Below, one piece after another: positions 8,462 to 16,794 of a stretch of DNA of 64,000 bases. The notes beneath the pieces are model-generated. The model saw only the letters and a list, made by a program, of their open reading frames with translations, was not told where the DNA came from and made no database searches. Numbering within the stretch: the first letter of the stretch is position 1; each line of letters starts with the position of its first letter. The DNA is taken from NCBI RefSeq assembly GCF_023614525.1, contig NZ_CP097885.1:1052501-1116500 (forward strand), written 5' to 3'. Both the position numbers and the translations under genes were made by a program. Source of the stretch: Peptoniphilus genitalis. Its GTDB lineage: Bacteria; Bacillota; Clostridia; Tissierellales; Peptoniphilaceae.

Positions 8462-9036
8462 CAGGGTTTCACTGTCCTGTAATGTATTTGCAGATCCACA
8501 ATCTTGTCCATATTTGTCACTTGTCCCACTTTAAGCTCTTCCTTTAAGTTGTAGTTGCCTAAGCAAAGGCCGCAGGAGAGTACAGTTGTACCCTTTGATT
8601 CCAACTTTTTAAGGTCGGCTACGGTGTTTTCATTTATTGTTGAAAGCCTTACTCCGTGATTATAAAGGACTACATATGTGGGAACTTGGTCTTTTTCTGA
8701 AAGGGAGTAGACAAATCCTTCCAAAAGTTTTTTGGAAAATTCTTCATCGCCTATGCCAAGTTCATCTGATGAAAAGACTACAATAAATTCATCCTTGCTG
8801 TAGTCTTGTTCAAGCTTTTTGTCCCTATCTTTTTTAAATTTTACCTTGTAGACCTTGTCTCCCTTTTCCACCTCTGTGCCGTAGCCCAATTGGTCCGCCA
8901 TCTTGGAGAGATTTTCAGTTGCGATTTCATTGTCTACAAGGACTGCAAATTCCTTAGGGTTTTCTTCTTTAATTAACTTTTTCGCAAGTATTACAGGTCT
9001 TGGGCAAAGAAGTCCAAGTGCATCGATTTCTTTCAT
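8458..9036 (-). CDS. yedF: selenium metabolism sulfurtransferase-like protein YedF
   Basis: A 192-aa fusion of an N-terminal TusA domain (about 1-70) and a C-terminal DsrE-like domain (about 80-192). The TusA signature LLCPRPV carries the conserved C11 of the C-P-x-P motif, a persulfide or perselenide relay residue. The C-terminal half has SCGLCLGNYNL, with the Cys pair typical of the YedF subfamily. Its neighbours are selD (3 bases upstream) and DUF3343. It is thought to deliver selenium between a selenium-mobilising enzyme and SelD; direct biochemical evidence for the family is limited. Confidence 0.88.
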   Translation of the reverse strand: MKEIDALGLLCPRPVILAKKLIKEENPKEFAVLVDNEIATENLSKMADQLGYGTEVEKGDKVYKVKFKKDRDKKLEQDYSKDEFIVVFSSDELGIGDEEFSKKLLEGFVYSLSEKDQVPTYVVLYNHGVRLSTINENTVADLKKLESKGTTVLSCGLCLGNYNLKEELKVGQVTNMDKIVDLQIHYRTVKPC

Positions 9037-9039
9037 TTT

Positions 9040-10041
9040 TTACCTCACTATTATTTTTTTATCTTGAGGGGGAATTATTTCTCCCACAATTGCTGCGGGA
9101 ATTCCTGCAGCTTTCAATTCTTCCAAAGCTTTTTCTCCGTCTTCAGCAAGTGCTGCCAAAAGTCCACCTGATGTTTGGGGATCGAAAAGGACTTCTTCCA
9201 AGGCGAAGTCCTGGATTTCAAAGTCCACCAAGTCGGCGTAAGACTTTCTGTTGCGCTGACCTCCTGCAGTAAAGAGAAATTCTTCTGCAGCCTCCTTGGC
9301 ACCGGGAAGTATCTTTAAATTCTTTGAATAAATTACAGCTGTGTCTGAGACCATTTCACTTAAGTGGCCTATAAGACCGAAGCCAGTCACATCGGTCATG
9401 GCATTTACTTTGTACTTTTTAAGTATTTCGCAGGCGTACTTGTTTAAAGTCCTCATGGATTCCACTGCTCCTTTAAAGTACTTATCCTCACATTCACCCA
9501 CAGTCCTTGCAGATGATAGTAGGGACACGCCCAAGGGCTTTGTAAGTATTAATTTGTCACCCACTCTTGACGAGTTGTTGCTGTAAATTTTTTGGGGATT
9601 TAAAATTCCCATGACACAAAGTCCATATTTTATTCTTGGGTCGTGAATAGAATGGCCGCCCACCAAGCTACACTGGGCCTCTTTAAGTTTTGCAGCTCCA
9701 CCCTTTAATATTTCTTCCAAAATACTTCTGTCTTCCTCTTCTGGAAAGCAGACTAAGTTAAGTGCTGCCACAGGCTCGCCACCCATGGCATAAATATCTG
9801 ACAGAGCATTTGCCGCCGCAATTTCTCCAAAGGCAAAGGGGTCTTCTACCATTGGAGGAAAGAAGTCACAGGTAAGTGCCACTGCTATATCGTCACTTAA
9901 TTTTATAATGGCGGCATCGTCATTTTTTGCAAAGCCTTCCAAGACTTCCTTTCTCTTAAATACTTCCAATATGTCTAAAGTTGCTTTTAAAGAGGAGGCT
10001 GAAATTTTTGCGTTACAACCTCCGCATACTTGAAGCTTCAT
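9040..10041 (-). CDS. selD: selenide, water dikinase (selenophosphate synthetase)
   Basis: Makes selenophosphate from selenide and ATP. The active-site pair C9/K12 lies in GGCNAKIS near the N-terminus, corresponding to E. coli Cys17/Lys20. The residue is encoded TGT, so this SelD is not itself a selenoprotein. The second E. coli cysteine (C19) is Ala here. Also visible are LTCDFFPPMVEDPFAFGEIAAANALSDIYAMGG (metal/ATP binding, about 57-90) and FDPQTSGGLL near the C-terminus. 333 aa, normal length. AGAGGTG lies before the ATG. First gene of the selenium operon, divergent from mnmH. Confidence 0.95.
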   Translation of the reverse strand: MKLQVCGGCNAKISASSLKATLDILEVFKRKEVLEGFAKNDDAAIIKLSDDIAVALTCDFFPPMVEDPFAFGEIAAANALSDIYAMGGEPVAALNLVCFPEEEDRSILEEILKGGAAKLKEAQCSLVGGHSIHDPRIKYGLCVMGILNPQKIYSNNSSRVGDKLILTKPLGVSLLSSARTVGECEDKYFKGAVESMRTLNKYACEILKKYKVNAMTDVTGFGLIGHLSEMVSDTAVIYSKNLKILPGAKEAAEEFLFTAGGQRNRKSYADLVDFEIQDFALEEVLFDPQTSGGLLAALAEDGEKALEELKAAGIPAAIVGEIIPPQDKKIIVR

Positions 10042-10092
10042 CGTTTCACCTCTATACTCACTATAACACTTTAAAAAATTTTTTAAAACAAC

Positions 10093-10098
10093 TATAAT
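10093..10098 (+). promoter_or_regulatory. -10 element of mnmH; likely leaderless start
   Basis: Perfect TATAAT ending 6 bases before the mnmH ATG at 10105, which puts transcription start at or next to the start codon. No Shine-Dalgarno sequence precedes that ATG. The -35 is poor (TTTAAA-like). Confidence 0.5.
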
Positions 10099-10104
10099 AA
10101 AGCT

Positions 10105-11124
10105 ATGTTTAAAGCAACAGATTATGAAGAAATTTTAAAATTTAAAAATCCTCTCTTTATTGACTTGCGAAGTGAAGGAGAGTTTGAAGAGGGGACAATT
10201 TTAGGAGCAATATCCATGCCTCTACTTTCAAATGAGGAGAGAAAAATTGTAGGCACTCTCTATGTGTCAGGAGATATAAAGGGAGCAAAGGAAAAAGGTG
10301 TGGAGTTTTTTGCACCTAAGCTTACAGATTACTATAGGCGCATTTCCCAAATGGAAGAAGACCATGAAGTTGTCCTCTTTTGTTCTAGGGGAGGTTTTCG
10401 TTCTACTGCACTTTTTAATCTCTTAAAGACCTTGGGACACAAGGTCTACAAGTTAGATCACGGATACAAGTCATATAGAAAACATGTCCTCAACTTTATG
10501 GAGACTCTTAAGGATTACAAGTATGTAGTCCTTAAAGGTTACACTGGCTGTGGCAAGACGGAAATTTTACAAGAGCTAAGGAAAAGGGGGGAGAATGTCC
10601 TTGACCTTGAAGGACTTGCAAGACACAGAGGATCCCTCTTTGGGGGAGTAGGCATGGGCTTGCAGCCTTCTCAAAAGACCTTTGAGTCGGAGCTTATGGA
10701 AAGCTTTAAAAGTTTTAAACAAGGTCCGGTCTTTGTAGAAGGAGAGTCTTCACGTATAGGAAGCATAAATCTTCCTGGAGAACTTATAAAGGCTATGGCG
10801 CAGACTGATAAAGTTTTTTTAATTGAGGACACAATTGAAAGAAGAATAGAGCGAATTAAGTCCGACTATTTAAGTGACTATGGATTGGAGAAAAAAGAAG
10901 AGCTTATCTCGGCATTTGAAAATTTAAGGAGATATATAAGTGCAAAGAGATACGAAAATTATTTGAAGTTGCTGGATGAAGAAAACTTCGAGCTTATAAT
11001 TAAAGACTTGATAATAAAATACTATGACGCCAATTACTCTATAAATAAGGAGGAAATTTTTTATAAAGTTTTTAATGAAGATATTAAAAAATCCTGTGAC
11101 ACAATACTTAATATCATAAAATAA
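10105..11124 (+). CDS. mnmH: tRNA 2-selenouridine(34) synthase
   Basis: Replaces sulfur by selenium in wobble 2-thiouridine of tRNA-Lys, -Glu and -Gln, using selenophosphate from SelD. An N-terminal rhodanese domain carries the catalytic cysteine C93 in FCSRGGFRS. It is followed by a P-loop GYTGCGKT (145-152) and DLEGLARHRGSLFGG. 339 aa, close to the family norm. It is transcribed divergently from selD across a 63-bp gap. No ribosome binding site precedes the ATG, and the next in-frame Met is residue 38, inside the rhodanese domain, so a leaderless start at this ATG is the best choice. A terminator follows immediately. Confidence 0.93.
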   Translation: MFKATDYEEILKFKNPLFIDLRSEGEFEEGTILGAISMPLLSNEERKIVGTLYVSGDIKGAKEKGVEFFAPKLTDYYRRISQMEEDHEVVLFCSRGGFRSTALFNLLKTLGHKVYKLDHGYKSYRKHVLNFMETLKDYKYVVLKGYTGCGKTEILQELRKRGENVLDLEGLARHRGSLFGGVGMGLQPSQKTFESELMESFKSFKQGPVFVEGESSRIGSINLPGELIKAMAQTDKVFLIEDTIERRIERIKSDYLSDYGLEKKEELISAFENLRRYISAKRYENYLKLLDEENFELIIKDLIIKYYDANYSINKEEIFYKVFNEDIKKSCDTILNIIK

Positions 11125-11146
11125 AAGCCCCCTCAGGGGCTTTTTT
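11125..11146. terminator. bidirectional terminator between mnmH and the DUF438 gene
   Basis: Stem AAGCCCC / GGGGCTT with loop CTCA and flanking A- and T-runs, between two convergent genes. Confidence 0.85.
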
Positions 11147-11153
11147 CATATCA

Positions 11154-12503
11154 TTAGTATTTGCTTATATCCTCAACTGTTTCTAAGGTACCCATATAAG
11201 CACCAGCTTCATCATAAACTGCAAGGTACTTAACTAGGATTTTCTTTCCCTTAATATCTCTACACACAACTAGACGATCTCTCTTCTTGCTTTTGAAATC
11301 ATCAAGCAAGGACTTTACCATTGGGACAACTTTTGGAGGATGACAAGAGGCAACATCTCTATTTAAACATGACTTAGGTCTAGGAAATATTTTGTCCTTA
11401 CCCTCAGAATAATATCTTACAAAGTCATCCTTATCTATAAAGGTTAGTTCGGCATCAAGGGTCCTAAAAATTTGAAGGGCTTCCTTTATCTTTAAGCTTC
11501 CAGTTTCGAATTCAAGGCTTCCACAAGAAACTTCTTCTTTTGGTAGGATTTCTTTTGGCTTGTAGTCCTTCCAAAGTGGGACATCATCAAGAAGGTCTAG
11601 TCCATATTCTTCAAAGTCGCCATAAATTTTATTCCACTCTTCCTCTGTGAAGTTTTCTTTTAAAAGGGGGAAGAGGATATTTTCTTCCTTATATATCATT
11701 TCATAGATCCTATCTAAAAGTTTATTTAAGCTTTCCTCATCATAAGAATTTGTCTTTACAATGCGTGATAGGTCACTTCTTATTTCATCATCAACAGCCC
11801 ACATAACATCGCTAGGACCATTAATATTGTATTTTGTTTTCAAAAGGGGATAAATAAGTCCAGCCTTTTTCCCATAGTGCGAATTTATTTTTAAAAGATC
11901 TCTTATCTTAGCTAACTTGTCCTCGCTATTTTTAACCTCGTCAGCCAAAAATTTAATTTTTTTATTTTCTAAGCTTAAAATATTTAGGGGATGACCTGGG
12001 ATTTTTTCTAAATCCTTTTGACTCTCATCTACAATATTACTTTCGTGGAAAAGTGCAGAGTGGATGTCGCAAAGTTTTTGGACCTTTTCTAGGGGAAGGC
12101 CACTCATAATTAGTTCTTGTTCAGCATTGACAATTTCCTTTGAAGATACATCCTTAAAATTTTTTACAAAATCACTTCTAACAGCCTCCAAGTCTTCGCC
12201 CTTGGAAAGTCTTTCGATATAAGATTTTAAAAGTTCAAGTCTATCCTTATCTTCCTTGCCACCATCATTAACAATTTCTTCATCAACTAGATTAAAGCCT
12301 TCTTCTCTTAATTTCTCTTTGATTAAATCCAAGTCTATATTTTTTATCTTGGCTCCTTTTTTTATCGAAACCATTTTTCCCACAGTAGAAAGGGCTAGGG
12401 GATTTGTAATTTCAGTAAAACCTAAATCCTTTAAAATGTTTTTTAAATTTGGAAATTTCTCAATGAGACTTGCTACTGGTTCGTCTACGTTTATATTCTT
12501 CAT
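11154..12503 (-). CDS. DUF438 protein with DUF1858, hemerythrin-like and PAS-like domains
   Basis: A 449-aa cytosolic protein. The N-terminal DUF1858-type domain (about 1-60) is followed by a DUF438 region with a further helical, hemerythrin-like (HHE) part, seen in the spaced H/E residues of LINSHYGKKAGLIYPLLK and MIYKEENILFPLL. A C-terminal PAS-like sensor has DAELTFIDKDDFVRYYSEG and the conserved FPRPKSCLNRDVASCHPPK. The upstream ATG lacks a ribosome binding site; TAGGAGGAAGT precedes the ATG at 12503. Family members are anaerobe proteins suspected of sensing O2, NO or redox state, or of binding iron or haem. Function here is unproven. Confidence 0.8.
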   Translation of the reverse strand: MKNINVDEPVASLIEKFPNLKNILKDLGFTEITNPLALSTVGKMVSIKKGAKIKNIDLDLIKEKLREEGFNLVDEEIVNDGGKEDKDRLELLKSYIERLSKGEDLEAVRSDFVKNFKDVSSKEIVNAEQELIMSGLPLEKVQKLCDIHSALFHESNIVDESQKDLEKIPGHPLNILSLENKKIKFLADEVKNSEDKLAKIRDLLKINSHYGKKAGLIYPLLKTKYNINGPSDVMWAVDDEIRSDLSRIVKTNSYDEESLNKLLDRIYEMIYKEENILFPLLKENFTEEEWNKIYGDFEEYGLDLLDDVPLWKDYKPKEILPKEEVSCGSLEFETGSLKIKEALQIFRTLDAELTFIDKDDFVRYYSEGKDKIFPRPKSCLNRDVASCHPPKVVPMVKSLLDDFKSKKRDRLVVCRDIKGKKILVKYLAVYDEAGAYMGTLETVEDISKY

Positions 12504-12630
12504 ACTTCCTCCTAAAATTCTTAAGGACATTTTAATACTTTTTATAAAAAATTATTAAAATTACTCATATAAATTACAAAAATTTTCCCACTTGAGATAG
12601 TGGAATTTTTTATTAGCTTGAAAAACCAAA

Positions 12631-12655
12631 TAAAAAAGAGACTCTGTCGAGCCTC
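12631..12655 (-). terminator. terminator of the 51-aa membrane-protein gene
   Basis: Minus-strand stem GAGGCTC / GAGTCTC (7 bp, one G.U) with loop GACA and a TTTTTT tail, directly after the small gene. Confidence 0.75.
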
Positions 12656-12661
12656 TAGACT

Positions 12662-12817
12662 TTATTTAGCTTCTAAAACCAAAAATCCTATTAACTTGTA
12701 GACAGCTACAAGGCAGATATAGATAAAGATGCTTAAGAAGGGGTCCTTTGTGTAAGTAACAAGTCCCAGTCCAAGAAGTATGCTTATTAAACTCCCTAAA
12801 AATTTTTTATTTTTCAT
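12662..12817 (-). CDS. 51-aa two-helix membrane protein
   Basis: Short gene between the DUF438 and DUF368 genes. It starts MKNKKFLGSLISILLGLG with AAGGAGG 7 bases before the ATG, and ends VLEAK. Two hydrophobic stretches (about residues 8-22 and 28-48) are separated by a polar TKDP turn. An intrinsic terminator follows directly, and a TATAAT on the minus strand (12872-12877) lies 55 bases upstream, so the unit has its own signals. No family recognised. The remaining 150 bp to the next gene hold only AT-rich promoter-like sequence. Confidence 0.7.
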   Translation of the reverse strand: MKNKKFLGSLISILLGLGLVTYTKDPFLSIFIYICLVAVYKLIGFLVLEAK

Positions 12818-13003
12818 GCTTATCCTCCTTGTCAAATTTTATCTAGTCTATAAAAGTTTTTCTTGTTTATCATTATAGACCTCTTGAAAACAATTTTAAA
12901 GGATAAACCTTTAATTTACTAAAGAATATTAAAAATTTGTAAAATTTCCCCATATAAAAATATTTCTCACAATTAAATGTTATCATAGATAAAGGGAGGA
13001 ATT

Positions 13004-13897
13004 ATGTTAATTAATTTTTTTCACGGGATGGTCATGGCAATAGCCGACTCTGTGCCTGGAGTCAGCGGGGGCACCCTTGCCTTCATCCTAGGTTTTTATG
13101 ATAAATTTATAGACAGCTTGCACGAATTTTTTGGAAGCCAAGGAGAAAAGAGGAGGCAGGCCTTTAAGTATCTCTTTAATCTCGGTCTAGGTTGGATCTT
13201 TGGACTCTTATTGAGTATTTTTTTCCTATCAGAACTTTTTCAAAGGGAGATTTACTTCATGACTTCAGTCTTTCTCGGCTTAACCCTTATGTCCCTTCCC
13301 TTTTTAATTTCTACTGAGATAAAAATTTTAAGGGAAAATAAGGAAGATTTTTATTTTATCTTTCTCGGACTTCTTATCGTTGTAGTCTTAGTAATCTTTA
13401 GGGGGAAGTCAAAATTCATTGGGGACTTTGACCTAATTAATCCCAATGTCTTTGACTATATCTATCTCTTCCTAGCAGGTGGCCTTGCCATCTCTGCCAT
13501 GGTCTTGCCAGGAATCTCTGGCTCATCAATACTTCTCATAGCAGGAGTCTACATACCTGTAGTTGAAGCCTTTGGTGAAGTCATGAGGTTTAACTTTGAC
13601 AAGCTCATGCCCCTTATAGTTATGACCCTTGGAGTCCTATTTGGAATTTTTATGTCCATAAGGATTATAAGACAGAGGATGAGGAATAATCGAGGCAAGA
13701 TGATGTATCTTATACTTGGCATGATTATTGGGTCCCTTTATGCCATTGTCATGGGACCAACTACCTTTGGTGGAAACCCTCCACTAAACTTATATAATTT
13801 TTCAATCCCTGGATTTATTTTGGGAATTTTCATCCTATTTATTTTAGAAATTATTAGGATAGGAAGACTTAAAAAGGAAAAGAAGGCTGGTCATTAA
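13004..13897 (+). CDS. DUF368 family polyprenyl-phosphate flippase (PopT-like)
   Basis: Integral membrane protein, 297 aa, with about 8-9 helices. Two pseudo-symmetric re-entrant motifs define DUF368: ADSVPGVSGGTLAFILGFYD (14-33) and SAMVLPGISGSSILLIAG (about 165-182). DUF368 proteins have been shown to recycle undecaprenyl phosphate across the membrane after cell-wall and teichoic acid export. AGGGAGG precedes the ATG. The neighbouring LTA synthase-like gene (convergent), the diacylglycerol kinase and uppP at 25 kb make an envelope-lipid theme. Confidence 0.88.
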   Translation: MLINFFHGMVMAIADSVPGVSGGTLAFILGFYDKFIDSLHEFFGSQGEKRRQAFKYLFNLGLGWIFGLLLSIFFLSELFQREIYFMTSVFLGLTLMSLPFLISTEIKILRENKEDFYFIFLGLLIVVVLVIFRGKSKFIGDFDLINPNVFDYIYLFLAGGLAISAMVLPGISGSSILLIAGVYIPVVEAFGEVMRFNFDKLMPLIVMTLGVLFGIFMSIRIIRQRMRNNRGKMMYLILGMIIGSLYAIVMGPTTFGGNPPLNLYNFSIPGFILGIFILFILEIIRIGRLKKEKKAGH

Positions 13898-15727
13898 TCA
13901 GTCTTCTTTATTTTTTTCCACGAGTTCTATTAAGTTGTCATTAGTCATTAAGTTCTTGCAGTAGTCGATACATATCTTTGCCCAGTCTGATTCCTTCCTT
14001 GCTTCTTCAAGAGGAAGGGGCTTTCTCGTCTTTCTGTCAATCAGCCTAGAGTTTTCAAAAATTCCGTCGCGAGAGTATTCAAAGACCTTGTCTGATGTGA
14101 TAAAGGAACCCTTCAAGAGGTAGGTTTGAGGATGGACTGCGTTATTTTCTATTTCCTTACCCCAGCCAAGTAGGTCAATACCAAAGGTCGGAATTTCTTT
14201 TCTGTCCCAGCCCATGAGATTTAAAATAGTTGGATAGAGGTCAACTTGTGAGCCGACATTGTGTCTTGTGATATTTTTATTAAATCCAGAGACATGGATG
14301 AGGAGGGGGATGTTCATCATGTCGTCGTAGTCGACTTCTCGTCCAAGCCATCTTTCCATAGACTCTTTGTTTTTTGTATTGTTAAGAGTGTAGGCGTGGT
14401 GGTCGCCGTAAATAACTATTACAGTCTTATCCAAGATTCCAGATTTTTCTAACTTGTCAAAAAACTCTTCCATGGCCCTATCGGTGTAGCGGGCACAAGA
14501 AACATAATCGTAGACGAAGTCCGTTTTGTCATCAGCTTCTTTTGGAATCTCTCGCAAGTTTTCTGGAAGATTGTAGGGGGTGTGAGTTGTCAAGGTCACC
14601 ATGAGGGCGAAAAACTTTTTGCCTTCATTGTCAACTTCTTTTATCTTGTCAAAGGACTGGTTGAAGAAGGACTTGTCTGATAGGCCCATCATGACCTGGT
14701 CAGTCTGGTCGTAACTTTCTCCAAGATATATTTTGTCGAAGTCGAAGCCCTTATAGATTTCTTCTCGGTCATAATATTTTCCGGTGTTGCCATGCATGGC
14801 TATTGTTTCATAGCCCATCTTCTTGACCATTTTTGGCAGTCCATAAGTTTTCTTGTCCTTGTAGACAGAATAGGCCTGGCCGTCAAGGGTAGGATAAACT
14901 GATGTCATGGAGACGAACTCGGCATCAGATGTGTTGCCAAAGCCAAGGAGTTCAAAATAATTATCAAAATAGATGGACCCCTTGGACTTTACCAAGGAAT
15001 TTAAAAAGGGAGTTATCTCTTCCCCATTATAAGTTTTATTGACCACAGCATTTTGCAGAGATTCGCACTGGATGAAAATTATATTTTTGTCTTTTGCAAG
15101 TCCTGTAAAGTCATTGGCCTTAGTCTCTTGTAAGCTAAAGTATTTTTTTATGTCAGTCTTTTCTAAGGATTTTGCATCTTCCTTAGCTTGGAGGCTTGTA
15201 TAAAGGGGAGATAAAAAAGTTGAAGTGTAGACTTCAGTCCCCCTTAAGGGTTTTATAAAGAGTCCTGGCAGGATGAGAAGGGCAAAAAATATTCCAAGGT
15301 CCTTATAAAATCTTTCCTTATTAAAGACTTCTTCTTGGTAATAATTTTTAATTAAGTAGGCAAGACCCATGCCAGATAAAATCATGAGGACATAGGCAGG
15401 AGAAAAGTCCTTAAAGATAACTGGAAGGACGCCACCAGCTTCTCTTGCAAGTCCAAGTCTGCCAAAAATATTAAAGGAATGGAACTCTCTAAAGTAAATG
15501 GAAAATCCAATCTTAAAAAATATATTTAAGCCTACCACAGTGAATTTATAATTTTTCTTGGGATAGAGCTTTAAAAGAAAATAGTCGAGACGGCATGTCA
15601 AGATAATAGCGATAATTAATATGTAAAGGCCCTTGTCACTTGTGGGACTCCCAAGGGAAGTCTTATAAAAAATAAGATTTATTATAAAAAATAAAATTTT
15701 TGTAAGGTTTTTATAGTTTTTTTCCAT
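13898..15727 (-). CDS. LTA synthase-family phosphoglycerol transferase
   Basis: 609 aa. Five N-terminal membrane helices (within about 1-165) are followed by an extracellular sulfatase-fold domain. Catalytic features are QCESLQ (metal-binding Glu), GNTSDAEF (the nucleophile Thr) and YGDHHAY near residue 436 (metal-binding Asp/His). Family members polymerise glycerol phosphate from phosphatidylglycerol onto a glycolipid, releasing diacylglycerol. The adjacent divergent gene is a diacylglycerol kinase, which would recycle that product. Several LtaS-like paralogues exist, including primases and transferases for other polymers, so the exact polymer is not certain. The ribosome binding site is weak (GAGAGGG). 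It is tail-to-tail with the DUF368 gene, with no gap. Confidence 0.88.
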   Translation of the reverse strand: MEKNYKNLTKILFFIINLIFYKTSLGSPTSDKGLYILIIAIILTCRLDYFLLKLYPKKNYKFTVVGLNIFFKIGFSIYFREFHSFNIFGRLGLAREAGGVLPVIFKDFSPAYVLMILSGMGLAYLIKNYYQEEVFNKERFYKDLGIFFALLILPGLFIKPLRGTEVYTSTFLSPLYTSLQAKEDAKSLEKTDIKKYFSLQETKANDFTGLAKDKNIIFIQCESLQNAVVNKTYNGEEITPFLNSLVKSKGSIYFDNYFELLGFGNTSDAEFVSMTSVYPTLDGQAYSVYKDKKTYGLPKMVKKMGYETIAMHGNTGKYYDREEIYKGFDFDKIYLGESYDQTDQVMMGLSDKSFFNQSFDKIKEVDNEGKKFFALMVTLTTHTPYNLPENLREIPKEADDKTDFVYDYVSCARYTDRAMEEFFDKLEKSGILDKTVIVIYGDHHAYTLNNTKNKESMERWLGREVDYDDMMNIPLLIHVSGFNKNITRHNVGSQVDLYPTILNLMGWDRKEIPTFGIDLLGWGKEIENNAVHPQTYLLKGSFITSDKVFEYSRDGIFENSRLIDRKTRKPLPLEEARKESDWAKICIDYCKNLMTNDNLIELVEKNKED

Positions 15728-15869
15728 TTGACCCTCTCGTCCTTAATAATAAGCTTAAGGAAATTATAATTTAATAGAGATTTTTAAGCAAGGCAAATGC
15801 AGGTTTTAGGGAAGATTCTCCTAGTTAACATCAAAGAAAAGTCCTTTAAGGCAAGTTGGGTTAAGATTA

Positions 15870-15898
15870 TTGGAAAAGCAAGGAAGATTTACTATAAT
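15870..15898 (+). promoter_or_regulatory. promoter of the diacylglycerol kinase gene
   Basis: TTGGAA (15870-15875), 17-base spacer, TATAAT (15893-15898), 19 bases before the ATG. Confidence 0.65.
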
Positions 15899-15917
15899 AA
15901 AAGACAAGTGATGAATT

Positions 15918-16790
15918 ATGAAAAAATTATTTATTATAAGTTCTAAGTCAGGTAGGGGTCGTGACAAAAATTTTGAGAGAGAACTTTTAAAATATTTTAA
16001 GGAAGATGAAATAAAAATTACAGAAAAAGCAGGAGATACAATTTCCTTTGCAGAGGATTTTAGAGATAAAGGAGGCGACCTCCTCTTTATAAAATCTGGA
16101 GACGGTGCCCTATCAGAAGTTGCCAGCGTCCTTAGAGCTAGTGACACAGCCCTGGGACTTGTGCCAGGAGGAACGGGCAACGACTTTTCCAAAAACTTTA
16201 GACCCTTCGAACTTTCAAATATTTTTAATTATGAAATTTCGCCCATTGATTTAGTAGAAGTAAATGGAAAAACTTGTATAAATGTAACGAGTCTTGGCTT
16301 TGACACCAATGTTTTGAAGTACGCCTATGACATTATGAAGAGGAAAAATATTTCAGGCAAGCTTGCCTACCTCTATGGAGTTATAAAAAGTGTGGCAAAT
16401 TTAGAAATTGTAAATTTAAAAATTTCTTATTGCGACCAAGAAGACATAGAAAGAGAAATTACTGGGAGATTTTTAGTATCTGCCCTTTGCAACGGATCCT
16501 ATTATGGCAACGGATTTAATCCATCACCAAGGGGAAGGCTAGACGATGGACTTTTGAATTTAATCTTGGCAGATGAGATGGGACCCCTTGGGATTATAAA
16601 ATTATTCTCGTCCTATCGCAAGGGAGCCCACCTGGGCAAGCCTGGTGTGAGAGAAATTATTACAAGGTCTGGAGTGATTTCATCAGACCAAGAATTTTTA
16701 TACAACATTGACGGAGAAATTTACAGGGCAAGGGAGATAAGTTACAAGGTCTTGCCCAAGGCATTAAAGTGGATTTATTATAAGGAGTGA
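15918..16790 (+). CDS. diacylglycerol kinase family lipid kinase (YegS/DgkB-like)
   Basis: 290-aa cytosolic kinase of the DAGK catalytic fold. The nucleotide loop reads SGDGALSEV (about 55-63) instead of the usual GGDGTLNEV, while the second signature PGGTGNDFSKNF (about 84-95) is intact. A C-terminal half with YYGNGFNPSPRGRLDDGLLN is typical of the substrate domain. It probably phosphorylates diacylglycerol released by the divergent LTA synthase-like enzyme, so the lipid re-enters phospholipid synthesis (inference from context). The GGDGT-to-SGDGA change is conspicuous. A racemase gene follows 4 bases later. Confidence 0.87.
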   Translation: MKKLFIISSKSGRGRDKNFERELLKYFKEDEIKITEKAGDTISFAEDFRDKGGDLLFIKSGDGALSEVASVLRASDTALGLVPGGTGNDFSKNFRPFELSNIFNYEISPIDLVEVNGKTCINVTSLGFDTNVLKYAYDIMKRKNISGKLAYLYGVIKSVANLEIVNLKISYCDQEDIEREITGRFLVSALCNGSYYGNGFNPSPRGRLDDGLLNLILADEMGPLGIIKLFSSYRKGAHLGKPGVREIITRSGVISSDQEFLYNIDGEIYRAREISYKVLPKALKWIYYKE

Positions 16791-16794
16791 GAAG

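Noticed and set aside
9990-10041. SelD as a selenoprotein with in-frame TGA
   Set aside because: The active-site codon is TGT (Cys); no TGA or SECIS-like hairpin is needed to read the gene.
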